Of a stretch of DNA of 6,649 nt, positions 1-5,470 are shown in pieces. Made by a program: the position numbers and the translations under genes. The stretch comes from Candidatus Njordarchaeota archaeon (lineage in GTDB: Archaea; Asgardarchaeota; Njordarchaeia; Njordarchaeales; Njordarchaeaceae). The notes under the pieces were generated by a model. The model was not told the DNA's origin and did no database searches. It saw only the letters and a list, made by a program, of their open reading frames with translations. How positions within the stretch are numbered: position 1 is the first letter of the stretch; the number at the start of each line of letters is the position of its first letter. The stretch is from positions 1 through 6,649 of the forward strand of contig JAHKLG010000075.1 of assembly GCA_029856625.1 (NCBI GenBank). The letters run 5' to 3'.

Positions 1-175
1 ATGCTGAGTACGCCAGTGCGTGGAGCTTCGCCTTGGACTTCACGTTGTGTCTTACGCATATGTCGAAGAATGATTCGACCAGCTTTTTCCAGTTCGCTAT
101 GAGGCTCTGTAGTGTCTTGTCTTTTCCTTTTCTGGCTCTCCGGGTTCTCAGCTTCAGTGTTTTTATGGTGATCAT
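1..175 (-). CDS. tnpB: TnpB-like protein (IS605 OrfB family), N-terminal fragment cut by the window edge
   Basis: Reading the minus strand from the ATG at 175-173 gives 58 residues with no stop before the window edge. They begin MITIKTLKLRTRR and go on to LIANWKKLVESFFDIC and VKSKAKLHALAYSA. This fits the opening of archaeal OrfB/TnpB proteins: a short beta strand with basic residues, a helix with aromatic positions, then a 'K/S-x-x-x-L-H-x-x-x-Y' stretch. TnpB proteins are RNA-guided nucleases of IS200/IS605 elements that help the element persist. The RuvC-like catalytic residues and the zinc finger would lie in the missing part. A stop codon 11 codons upstream (209-211) bounds the frame. 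The ATG is preceded by GAAGGT, very close for a ribosome site. Codon use (CTG, CTC, AGG) is GC-richer than in the neighbours, which fits recent transfer. The family call rests on the N-terminus only. Confidence 0.6.
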   Translation of the reverse strand, partial: MITIKTLKLRTRRARKGKDKTLQSLIANWKKLVESFFDICVRHNVKSKAKLHALAYSA

Positions 176-188
176 ACCTTCACGCCTT

Positions 189-203
189 GGTTGCTCCTCA
201 ACC
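189..203 (-). repeat. Small perfect hairpin upstream of tnpB
   Basis: GGTTG (189-193) and CAACC (199-203) are perfect complements around a 5-base loop. The hairpin ends 13 bases upstream of the tnpB start. Subterminal hairpins are typical of IS200/IS605 ends and are recognised as single-stranded DNA. With only 5 base pairs, this one may be part of the left end, a translation-control hairpin, or chance. Confidence 0.3.
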
Positions 204-398
204 CATTTTTAATGTCTTCGGCAGGCCTCCTCCTTTGACACCGTTATTCTGTCTATGGGCATCTAATCATGAGAAATCATATTTAAAGCTTATTAACCGG
301 AAACAGCCTCTTTAAGAAATTGATTCTTATAATTTAAAGCTCTTTGAGCATTTTCAATAAGCATCCTTATCTAGTAAGGAGTAAAAGTTCAGAATAAT

Positions 399-439
399 TT
401 ATGTTTTCGTAAGAGACTAAAACACGAAAGAAAACATAA
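399..439. promoter_or_regulatory. 10-bp inverted repeat in the pyrD leader
   Basis: TTATGTTTTC (399-408) is the exact reverse complement of GAAAACATAA (430-439), with 21 bases between. The second arm ends 12 bases before the pyrD start codon, so the repeat covers where the pyrD promoter or 5' leader should be. The arms are 31 bp apart start to start, about three helical turns, which would suit a dimeric regulator binding one face of the DNA. As RNA the arms could form a weak AT-rich stem. AT-rich TATA-like stretches occur at 332-337 (TTTAAA sits at 333-338) and around 394-400. No regulator can be named. Confidence 0.35.
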
Positions 440-451
440 TGGGTTTGTAAG

Positions 452-1354
452 ATGGTGGATCTATCAATAAGGATCGGGAAACTTTGGTTGCGAAATCCCA
501 CCATGCTGGCTTCTGGGATACTGGGAGATAAAGCATCATTGCTTGAGAGGGCGTATCGTGCTGGAGCAGGTGCTGTGGTGACAAAATCCTTCACTAGAGA
601 ACCTAGAGAAGGATATGTTACTCCCATAATTGTTGGGGTGCCATGCGGTTTCATCAATGCTGTTGGTTTGGCTAATCCCGGCAAAGATGGGTTAAGAAGC
701 ATTTTAGAAAAGATTAAGGGGAAATTCCCAGTTATTGTTAGTATTGCTGGAGCAACTGCTGAAGAATTCGTAGAGCTCGCTATTATTGCGGAAGAACATG
801 GTGCAAGAGGCGTTGAATTGAATCTCTCTTGCCCTCATGCTGAGAAAAGAGGACTAGAGATAGGAGCGGATCCGAGAACAGTTGAAAAAATAGTCAGTGA
901 GGTAAAAAGTGTTGTGAGAATTCCAGTGTTCGTTAAGCTAGGGATTTCGGATAATATGATCGAAAGTTGTGTAAGAGCAGAAAATGCTGGGGCTGATGGA
1001 CTTGTTCTTATAAACACCATTAAAGCGATGAAAATCGATATATGGATTAAGAAACCAATCTTATCCAATAAATTCGGAGGATTATCTGGTCCAGCAATTC
1101 ATCCCATAGCAGTTAGAACTATCTACGAGGCATATGAGCAAGTTGATATTCCCATAATAGGAGTAGGAGGAATAATAAGTTGGGAGGATGCTGTGGAGTT
1201 CTTATTAGCTGGAGCATCAGCAGTACAGCTCGGATCTGCAATAGCATGGAAGGGATATGGAATATTCAAGGAAATTATAGACGGGATCAAGTATTATCTC
1301 AAGGCTAATGGCTTCTCATCAGTAAATGATATCATTGGCTTAGCCCATAATTAA
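452..1354 (+). CDS. pyrD: Dihydroorotate dehydrogenase, class 1B catalytic subunit
   Basis: This FMN enzyme oxidises dihydroorotate to orotate in de novo pyrimidine synthesis and acts in the cytosol. The 300-residue product has the usual full length and is one TIM barrel. Residues 15-22 (NPTMLASG) open the family pattern. K45 in VVTKS is the conserved FMN/orotate-contacting lysine. NLSCPH at 124-129 carries C127, the catalytic base typical of class 1 enzymes (class 2 has Ser). VKLG follows at 161-164, INT at 187-189, and the FMN-phosphate loops GVGG at 237-240 and GSA at 261-263. Class 1B enzymes normally work with PyrK, an FAD/iron-sulfur subunit that passes electrons to NAD. No pyrK or other pyrimidine gene is seen here, so the gene appears to stand alone. 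The next gene upstream belongs to an insertion element. GTG and TTG alternatives upstream lack support, and the ATG at 452 fits the family N-terminus. Confidence 0.93.
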   Translation: MVDLSIRIGKLWLRNPTMLASGILGDKASLLERAYRAGAGAVVTKSFTREPREGYVTPIIVGVPCGFINAVGLANPGKDGLRSILEKIKGKFPVIVSIAGATAEEFVELAIIAEEHGARGVELNLSCPHAEKRGLEIGADPRTVEKIVSEVKSVVRIPVFVKLGISDNMIESCVRAENAGADGLVLINTIKAMKIDIWIKKPILSNKFGGLSGPAIHPIAVRTIYEAYEQVDIPIIGVGGIISWEDAVEFLLAGASAVQLGSAIAWKGYGIFKEIIDGIKYYLKANGFSSVNDIIGLAHN

Positions 1355-1492
1355 GCTGGAGAAAAGTAAAATTCGAAAGTCCTTCTCTTAGAGAGCATGC
1401 AGAGAATCATCACTTTTTAAATCCATATTTTTACACTCCTAGATTATATTGAATATATATTCTGCAATAATTAAAATGATGGTGGAATAGTT
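1355..1492 (+). promoter_or_regulatory. Intergenic region with the promoter for the 182-residue gene
   Basis: The 138 bp hold a TATA-like CTTTTTAAAT at 1413-1422, which would place a transcription start near 1445. A second AT-rich stretch lies at 1442-1460, which would place it near 1470. GGTGG at 1481-1485 is a good archaeal ribosome site, 7 bases before the ATG at 1493, so the message has a leader. An imperfect stem region at 1383-1406 (TTCTCT ... AGAGAA) and the T-run at 1428-1432 may end pyrD transcription. Nothing else was found here. Confidence 0.4.
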
Positions 1493-2041
1493 ATGAGCGA
1501 AGAAAAGACTAGTGTTTCAGAAATTGATATTATTTTAAAGAGAATAAGGGAGTTAGAGCAGGAGATAGAGCGGTTAAGAAAAGCTGGAATAGAAAGGGCT
1601 GAGAAGGAAAAGCTACTGAAAGAACTAAGAGAGCTAGTTTCAGCTACTAGAGAAGCTAATGTTATCAATATTAGAATAGCGACCACAGCTAGGGGAGCTA
1701 TATTTAGATTAAAGAGAGGCGTATGGGCCTTAATGGGTCAGCTAAAGAAGCAATATAAGGAGAAATTTGATCTTGAGACAAGTAAAAGCAACTGGGCAAA
1801 AATGGCTTCTTTAATAATTAGAAAAATAAATGAGGCTGGCTTAACAGATTATCCAACAAAAATTATCATGACCTACGATGTTATTGAGCAGGATGAGAAA
1901 GTGATTTTCAAGCCCAAAGAAGCCAGAATCTTAACATTTGAACCTGCTGGTCACTTACTAGCCACCTTTGAAGAGGCTGAAAAAGAGGAAGCTAAAGAAG
2001 AAGTAATAGAGGTTAAGGAAGGAGGAGAAGAGGAAGAATAG
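1493..2041 (+). CDS. Unrecognised 182-residue protein: coiled coil, globular core, acidic tail
   Basis: I do not recognise this protein with confidence. Residues 9-52 form a heptad-like, highly charged coiled coil (SEIDIILKRIRELEQEIERL and on). Residues 54-158 look like a compact alpha/beta core. It begins with a basic stretch (IRIATTARGAIFRLKRG), has helices rich in Lys, Trp and Tyr, and ends in strands (TKIIMTYDVI, EARILTFEP). From about residue 160 the tail is almost all Glu, Ala and Val and ends EEGGEEEE-like, with no hydrophobic residues near the end. A basic core with an acidic tail is typical of nucleic-acid-binding proteins that also bind partners. From memory, the order of elements in the core recalls the ThermoDBP-related/DUF2258 proteins of crenarchaea, but this is weak and unverified. 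No signal peptide or membrane segment is present. It has its own promoter and a GGTGG ribosome site, and nothing links it to pyrD. Confidence 0.8.
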   Translation: MSEEKTSVSEIDIILKRIRELEQEIERLRKAGIERAEKEKLLKELRELVSATREANVINIRIATTARGAIFRLKRGVWALMGQLKKQYKEKFDLETSKSNWAKMASLIIRKINEAGLTDYPTKIIMTYDVIEQDEKVIFKPKEARILTFEPAGHLLATFEEAEKEEAKEEVIEVKEGGEEEE

Positions 2042-2048
2042 AAACCTA

Positions 2049-2060
2049 TTTCTATTTTTT
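2049..2060 (+). terminator. T-rich terminator after the 182-residue gene
   Basis: TTTCTATTTTTT directly follows the stop codon at 2039-2041 and fits the U-rich, hairpin-free terminators of crenarchaea. It lies in the 22 bp between this gene and the convergent nitrilase gene. Confidence 0.5.
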
Positions 2061-2063
2061 CCA

Positions 2064-2912
2064 TTACGCTAGGAAAAACTCATAGGCATCAATAAGCATT
2101 AGTATGTCCTCGTATCCAATATCTTTCTGCACTGGCCTAATCCTCCTAGCTCTATAGACCATATTTAGGTCAATTTCTATCGAGAGCACATCTTCCTCGT
2201 AGCTTTTTGCATGGGCAATAATATTTCCTAGGGGATCTATCAATATACTCTCTCCAAAGAAATCTAGGCCATCCTGGAAACCTACTGTATTAACATATGC
2301 TACATAAACCGTATTCTCAATGGCTCTGGATCTTAAAAGTGGCTTCCAAAATGCTCGTGAAAGTGTAGGGGCTGCTGATGCCACACATATCAAGTCCGCT
2401 CCGAGCAAGGCTAAAGTTCTAGCAACTTCTGGAAAGAAAGTATCATAACAAATCATTGCACCAATGCGGAAATTACGAATCTTTAATAAGGGGGGAGAAG
2501 ATATAGGACCCGGCTTAAAGTACCTATATTCATCAAAGACACTGAATGTGGGTAAATGTCGCTTTCTGAATACAGCTTCAACGCCTTTTGACGATATAAA
2601 AACATAGGAGTTGTAGATTATCCCCCGTGGAGTATCAGCTAATTCAGGTATGCCAATTGCTACGTAAGTTTCTGGAAAATCCTTAAGAAACTGCGCTATC
2701 TTCTTAGAGCTTTCTCCCGTAACTTCCTCCGCTAGATCGTAAATAGCTTCCTTAACAAGATATCCGGTTAAAAAGAGTTCTGGAAATAGGAATAAGTTTG
2801 GTAACCCCGGCTTATGATACTTTTCGATGGTTTCTAAAACTTTCTTAATATTTTTTTCCTTATTGCCTAATTCTGGAGTTAATTGAGCGAGCACAACATT
2901 TATTCTAGTCAT
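2064..2912 (-). CDS. Nitrilase-superfamily carbon-nitrogen hydrolase (possible glutaminase partner of NadE)
   Basis: Members of this fold hydrolyse amides or nitriles through a Glu-Lys-Cys triad. All three are visible here: E45 in LFPELF, K117 in FRKRHLP, and C155 in MICYDTFFPE, with the supporting E128 in FDEYRYF. The 282 residues match a single-domain member and cover the whole alpha-beta-beta-alpha sandwich. It is a soluble enzyme. I chose the ATG at 2912 because the product then begins MTRINVVLAQLTPELG, as family members do. GTGAT, a ribosome site, also lies 7 bases upstream of it. In-frame GTG and ATG codons at 2924 and 2921 add only four residues and overlap that site. The gene is divergent from nadE with 43 bp between starts. 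In glutamine-dependent NAD synthetases a nitrilase domain is fused in front of NadE and releases ammonia from glutamine, so this protein could do that job in trans. The substrate cannot be read from the sequence. Omega-amidase or a general amidase are alternatives. Confidence 0.85.
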   Translation of the reverse strand: MTRINVVLAQLTPELGNKEKNIKKVLETIEKYHKPGLPNLFLFPELFLTGYLVKEAIYDLAEEVTGESSKKIAQFLKDFPETYVAIGIPELADTPRGIIYNSYVFISSKGVEAVFRKRHLPTFSVFDEYRYFKPGPISSPPLLKIRNFRIGAMICYDTFFPEVARTLALLGADLICVASAAPTLSRAFWKPLLRSRAIENTVYVAYVNTVGFQDGLDFFGESILIDPLGNIIAHAKSYEEDVLSIEIDLNMVYRARRIRPVQKDIGYEDILMLIDAYEFFLA

Positions 2913-2955
2913 AATGCTCATCACTCACTTAATTATTCCTGGAGATGTGTTGTAG
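2913..2955. promoter_or_regulatory. Compact divergent nitrilase/nadE start region
   Basis: Only 43 bp separate the two start codons, and both genes have ribosome sites inside that gap: GTGAT (minus strand, 2924-2920) and GGAGATG (plus strand, 2941-2947). That leaves no room for two normal promoters within the gap, so the TATA elements should lie inside the opposite coding regions. TTTATT at 2899-2904 is a candidate for nadE, with a transcription start near 2928. No convincing box was found for the nitrilase. AT-rich TTAATTATT lies between the sites at 2929-2937. Confidence 0.35.
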
Positions 2956-3828
2956 ATGATAACGATACAAGAAATAAAAAACAAATTATTGAGTATTGAT
3001 CCAAGCTTTGCCGAATCTAGGATTATAGCTTTCTTAAGACATTATTTCAAGAAAACTGGGGCCAAAAAAGCAATAATTGGAGTAAGCGGTGGAATAGACT
3101 CATCGGTTGTTTTAGTGTTAGCGGTTAAAGCTCTTGGCAAAGAAAGAGTTATCGCAGTTCTAATGCCCTATGAAGGCATTACTCCGGAGCAAGATATTAG
3201 GGATGCTAAGGAATTAATCAGCATGCTTGATGTGAATTATGTAGAAATTTCGATAAATGGTGTTGTAAAAATTTTCGAGAATAAGTTAGTTGGAAGGGGA
3301 ATCAATCTTTCAAAAGTGGCTCGAGGAAATATTCTGGCTAGAGTCCGAATGGTGCTTCTATATGCTATTGCTAATAGTGAAGAAGGCTTAGTAATGGGAT
3401 CTAGTGATAAAAGTGAATTATTGCTTGGCTATTTCACAAAATATGGAGATGGAGGGGTAGATCTCCTACCTATAGGAGATCTATATAAAACACAAGTTAG
3501 ATTGTTAGGGAGACACTTAGGAATACCAGAAAAGATAGTTAACAAGCCAAGTAGTCCTAGTTTATGGAAAAATCATATGGCAGAGGAGGAATTAGGGGCT
3601 AAGTATGAGGTAATAGATCCAATACTTTATGCATTAGTGGATCTTAAGATAAGCCCGGATAGAATATTAGAGGTTGAGGGAATTCCGAAAGATCTCGCTA
3701 AAGAAGTAATATCTCGTGTTTTTATGAACGAACATAAGAGGAGTTTTCCAATAATTCCGAAGATTTCTAAAGGAATGACGATAGGTTATGATTGGAGGTA
3801 TCCCGTGTTAGGAAGTTTTCCTTTGTAA
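2956..3828 (+). CDS. nadE: NAD+ synthetase, stand-alone synthetase domain
   Basis: NadE activates nicotinic acid adenine dinucleotide with ATP and amidates it with ammonia to give NAD+, the last step of NAD synthesis in the cytosol. The 290-residue product has the PP-loop SGGIDSS at 44-50 that holds pyrophosphate. It also has NILARVR at 125-131, GSSDKSE at 148-154, TKYGDGG at 161-167, and DLYKTQV at 175-181, followed by KPSSPSLW at 197-204. Where many relatives have a GQTDE-like stretch after that Trp, this one has NHMAEEE. No fused nitrilase domain is present, so by sequence it is the ammonia-using type. The divergent neighbouring nitrilase gene may supply ammonia from glutamine. The ATG at 2956 has GGAGATG 8 bases upstream. 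A T-run 22 bases after the stop probably ends the transcript. Confidence 0.93.
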   Translation: MITIQEIKNKLLSIDPSFAESRIIAFLRHYFKKTGAKKAIIGVSGGIDSSVVLVLAVKALGKERVIAVLMPYEGITPEQDIRDAKELISMLDVNYVEISINGVVKIFENKLVGRGINLSKVARGNILARVRMVLLYAIANSEEGLVMGSSDKSELLLGYFTKYGDGGVDLLPIGDLYKTQVRLLGRHLGIPEKIVNKPSSPSLWKNHMAEEELGAKYEVIDPILYALVDLKISPDRILEVEGIPKDLAKEVISRVFMNEHKRSFPIIPKISKGMTIGYDWRYPVLGSFPL

Positions 3829-3850
3829 AAATATGCGATAGAGTTAAAAC

Positions 3851-3879
3851 TTTTTTTCTGACTATTTTATCAGCTTTTT
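3851..3879 (+). terminator. T-rich terminator after nadE
   Basis: Seven T residues at 3851-3857 are followed by TTTT (3864-3867) and TTTTT (3875-3879), within 55 bp of the nadE stop. A 4-bp CTGA/TCAG stem lies between them and is probably not needed. Repeated U-tracts like this are typical of crenarchaeal termination. Confidence 0.5.
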
Positions 3880-3900
3880 CACGGTTGTTATCGTTTGTAA

Positions 3901-3910
3901 ATTTTAAAAT
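3901..3910 (+). promoter_or_regulatory. TATA box of the thiolase/DUF35 operon
   Basis: ATTTTAAAAT is a strong archaeal box A centred near 3905. The usual spacing of about 26 bases puts the transcription start at roughly 3930-3932, right at the candidate start codons (GTG 3925, ATG 3934). This fits a leaderless or nearly leaderless message, common for first genes of crenarchaeal operons. Confidence 0.55.
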
Positions 3911-3933
3911 GTGAAGTTTATTGCGTGAATGGA

Positions 3934-5067
3934 ATGCCTGTTCTTATTAGAGGATATGGGCTGACAAGTGTTGGAGAACACTGGGATAAAAACCTAGTTG
4001 ACCTAGCAGTTGAAGCTTGTTTGCAAGCATTAGAAACAGCTAATATAAGGCCTGCGGATATAGATATAATCTATGTAGCTAACGCATTAAGCAACTACCT
4101 CAACCACCAGGGATTACTTGAAGCTTATCTAGCGGATTACTTAGGGGTATCTGGGAAAACAATTATCAGAGTTGAGAGCGATGGTGCTTCTGGAGGATTA
4201 GCTATCCATCAGGCGATCAGGGATATACATAGTGGCGCTAAGAATGTGTTAGTATGTGGGGTAGAAAAATTGACTGATGTACTACCGGCACAATTCATCA
4301 GTGCGAGAAATCTTGCGAATGATTGGCTATTCTTATCCTCTATTGGAGCTACTTATGAGGCTTTACAAGCAATAATGCTAAGACTTTATATGGAGAAGTT
4401 TAACGCACCGCATGAAGATATTGCAAACCTAGCGGTTGTATCTCACGAGCACGCCGTAACGGCACCTCATGCACAGTTCCCACGGAATATATCCATAGAA
4501 GCGGTTATGAAATCCCCCATGGTAGCTGATCCTCTGCACATTTTTGAAATCCCAGCACCAGGAGATGGAGCAGCAGCTGTCATATTATCATCAGAGAAAG
4601 GAGATGTAGAAATAATCGGCTCAGGAGTTGCTAATGACGTTTTTAGATTATATGAAAGGAATGATATCTTGTGGCTAGAATCGGTATATATGGCTATGCA
4701 GAAAGCTATTAAGCAAGCGGGTATTTCCAGAGATGAGATCGATTTCTTAGAGTTATATGATTCCAGCACAATAATGGGCGTGTTAGAGCTCGAAGCCCTT
4801 GGCTTTGCAGAGAGGGGAGAAGGTTATAAGTTAGTTGCTTCGGATGATATAAAGTTAAATGGACGACTACCAGTGAATACTTTTGGTGGACTAAAGGCTC
4901 GTGGGGATCCAATTGGGGCTACTGGAATTTATCAAATAGCGGAAGCATATATGCAACTAACAAACAATGCGGGAAGAAACCAAGTAGATAAGGCTAGAAT
5001 CGGCCTAACCGTCAGTATTGGTGGCATCGGTGCGTTATCTGTTATTAATATTTTAAGAAAGAGGTGA
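3934..5067 (+). CDS. Thiolase-fold (SCP2/archaeal acetoacetyl-CoA thiolase-like) protein lacking all catalytic residues
   Basis: The 377-residue protein has the length and motif order of archaeal acetoacetyl-CoA thiolases, which condense two acetyl-CoA in the mevalonate pathway. Preserved parts include VESDGASGGLA (80-90), VEKL (110-113), SHEHA (170-174), SPMVADPL (194-201), GDGAAAVIL (210-218) and GGLKARGDPIGATG (318-331). The catalytic positions are changed. The nucleophilic Cys of 'ACASG' is Gly84 (codon 4183-4185). The His of 'HDAF' is Tyr275 (4756-4758). The His of 'GHP' is Asp325 (4906-4908). The Cys/Asn of the last GG motif is Ser361 (5014-5016). The frame is intact and the flanking motifs are clean, so this is not decay. 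It shares an operon with a DUF35 gene 4 bp downstream, as in thiolase-DUF35 complexes. It may be a structural partner, a CoA-binding regulator, or an enzyme with new chemistry such as an aldolase. I chose ATG 3934 because it fits the family N-terminus; GTG 3925 would add three residues. Confidence 0.88.
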   Translation: MPVLIRGYGLTSVGEHWDKNLVDLAVEACLQALETANIRPADIDIIYVANALSNYLNHQGLLEAYLADYLGVSGKTIIRVESDGASGGLAIHQAIRDIHSGAKNVLVCGVEKLTDVLPAQFISARNLANDWLFLSSIGATYEALQAIMLRLYMEKFNAPHEDIANLAVVSHEHAVTAPHAQFPRNISIEAVMKSPMVADPLHIFEIPAPGDGAAAVILSSEKGDVEIIGSGVANDVFRLYERNDILWLESVYMAMQKAIKQAGISRDEIDFLELYDSSTIMGVLELEALGFAERGEGYKLVASDDIKLNGRLPVNTFGGLKARGDPIGATGIYQIAEAYMQLTNNAGRNQVDKARIGLTVSIGGIGALSVINILRKR

Positions 5068-5071
5068 GAAA

Positions 5072-5467
5072 ATGCAGAGGGCTCCTGAGTATTGGAGAAA
5101 TCAGAGAATTTATCTTCAATTAATAGGTTCCAAATGCAAAGATTGTGGCAAGGTATACTTCCCGCCACGTCAATATTGCTCCAACTGCGGTTCAAGAAAC
5201 TTGGAGGAGTATAAGTTACCAGAAAAAGGAAAACTCTTAGCATGGACAATTGTTAGGTCGCCATCTAGAGAGTTCGAAGAATACGCACCCTATGTTCTTG
5301 GATATATCGAACTTGATGATGGCACCAGAATAATTGCTCAGATAACTGATGTGGAGCTTAACGAACTAAAATCGGGGATGAGATTGAGAGCTGTTATTCG
5401 CAAAGGATTTGTCGAAGAGGATAGCGGTATAATAAGGTATATTTATAAATTCGTGCCAGAGGAGTAG
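5072..5467 (+). CDS. DUF35 zinc-ribbon/OB-fold acyl-CoA-binding protein
   Basis: The 131-residue protein has a rubredoxin-like zinc ribbon with Cys22, Cys25, Cys36 and Cys39 (CKDC ... CSNC). An OB fold follows from about residue 50 to the end (KGKLLAWTIV, GYIELDDGTRIIAQI). The short N-terminal helix (APEYWRNQRI) is also typical. DUF35 proteins pair with thiolase-fold partners. In methanogens one bridges thiolase and HMG-CoA synthase and passes CoA intermediates between them, and in actinobacteria one forms an aldolase with a thiolase-fold protein. Here the partner should be the product of the gene just upstream. The gap is 4 bp, and the ribosome site AGGTGA (5062-5067) overlaps the last codons of that gene, so translation is probably coupled. 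No HMG-CoA synthase gene lies next to it. The stop is 3 bp from the stop of the convergent MIT-like gene. Confidence 0.92.
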   Translation: MQRAPEYWRNQRIYLQLIGSKCKDCGKVYFPPRQYCSNCGSRNLEEYKLPEKGKLLAWTIVRSPSREFEEYAPYVLGYIELDDGTRIIAQITDVELNELKSGMRLRAVIRKGFVEEDSGIIRYIYKFVPEE

Positions 5468-5470
5468 AGA

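Larger units (their letters stand above)
1..270 (-). mobile_element. Left part of an IS605/IS1341-type insertion element (edge approximate)
   Basis: The block holds the start of a TnpB-like gene reading leftwards, plus about 95 bp upstream of it. By hand count its GC content is about 49% over 1-240, and this falls to about 28% over 301-420, so the element probably ends near 260-275. The upstream part contains a short hairpin at 189-203 and a purine-rich tract on the minus strand near 229-240. No terminal sequence or target-site motif could be fixed, and such elements leave no target duplication, so the right edge is an estimate. The rest of the element lies outside the window. Confidence 0.5.

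Noticed and set aside
367..702. Minus-strand open frame across the pyrD start
   Set aside because: Its sequence is low-complexity and explained as the complement of pyrD. The same holds for minus-strand frames inside the 182-residue gene, the thiolase and DUF35, and for the plus-strand frame at 6212-6412.
1383..1406. TTCTCT/AGAGAA stem as an intrinsic terminator or small RNA
   Set aside because: Only six AT-rich pairs with a 12-base loop, no T-run directly after it, and no box C/D or H/ACA features.
2913..2924. GTG 2924 or ATG 2921 as the nitrilase start
   Set aside because: They overlap the GTGAT ribosome site that suits ATG 2912, and add residues that relatives do not have.
3934..5067. 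The thiolase-like gene as a decaying pseudogene or sequencing artefact
   Set aside because: The frame is uninterrupted over its full family length, flanking motifs are well kept, it has a good TATA box, and it is tightly coupled to an intact DUF35 gene.
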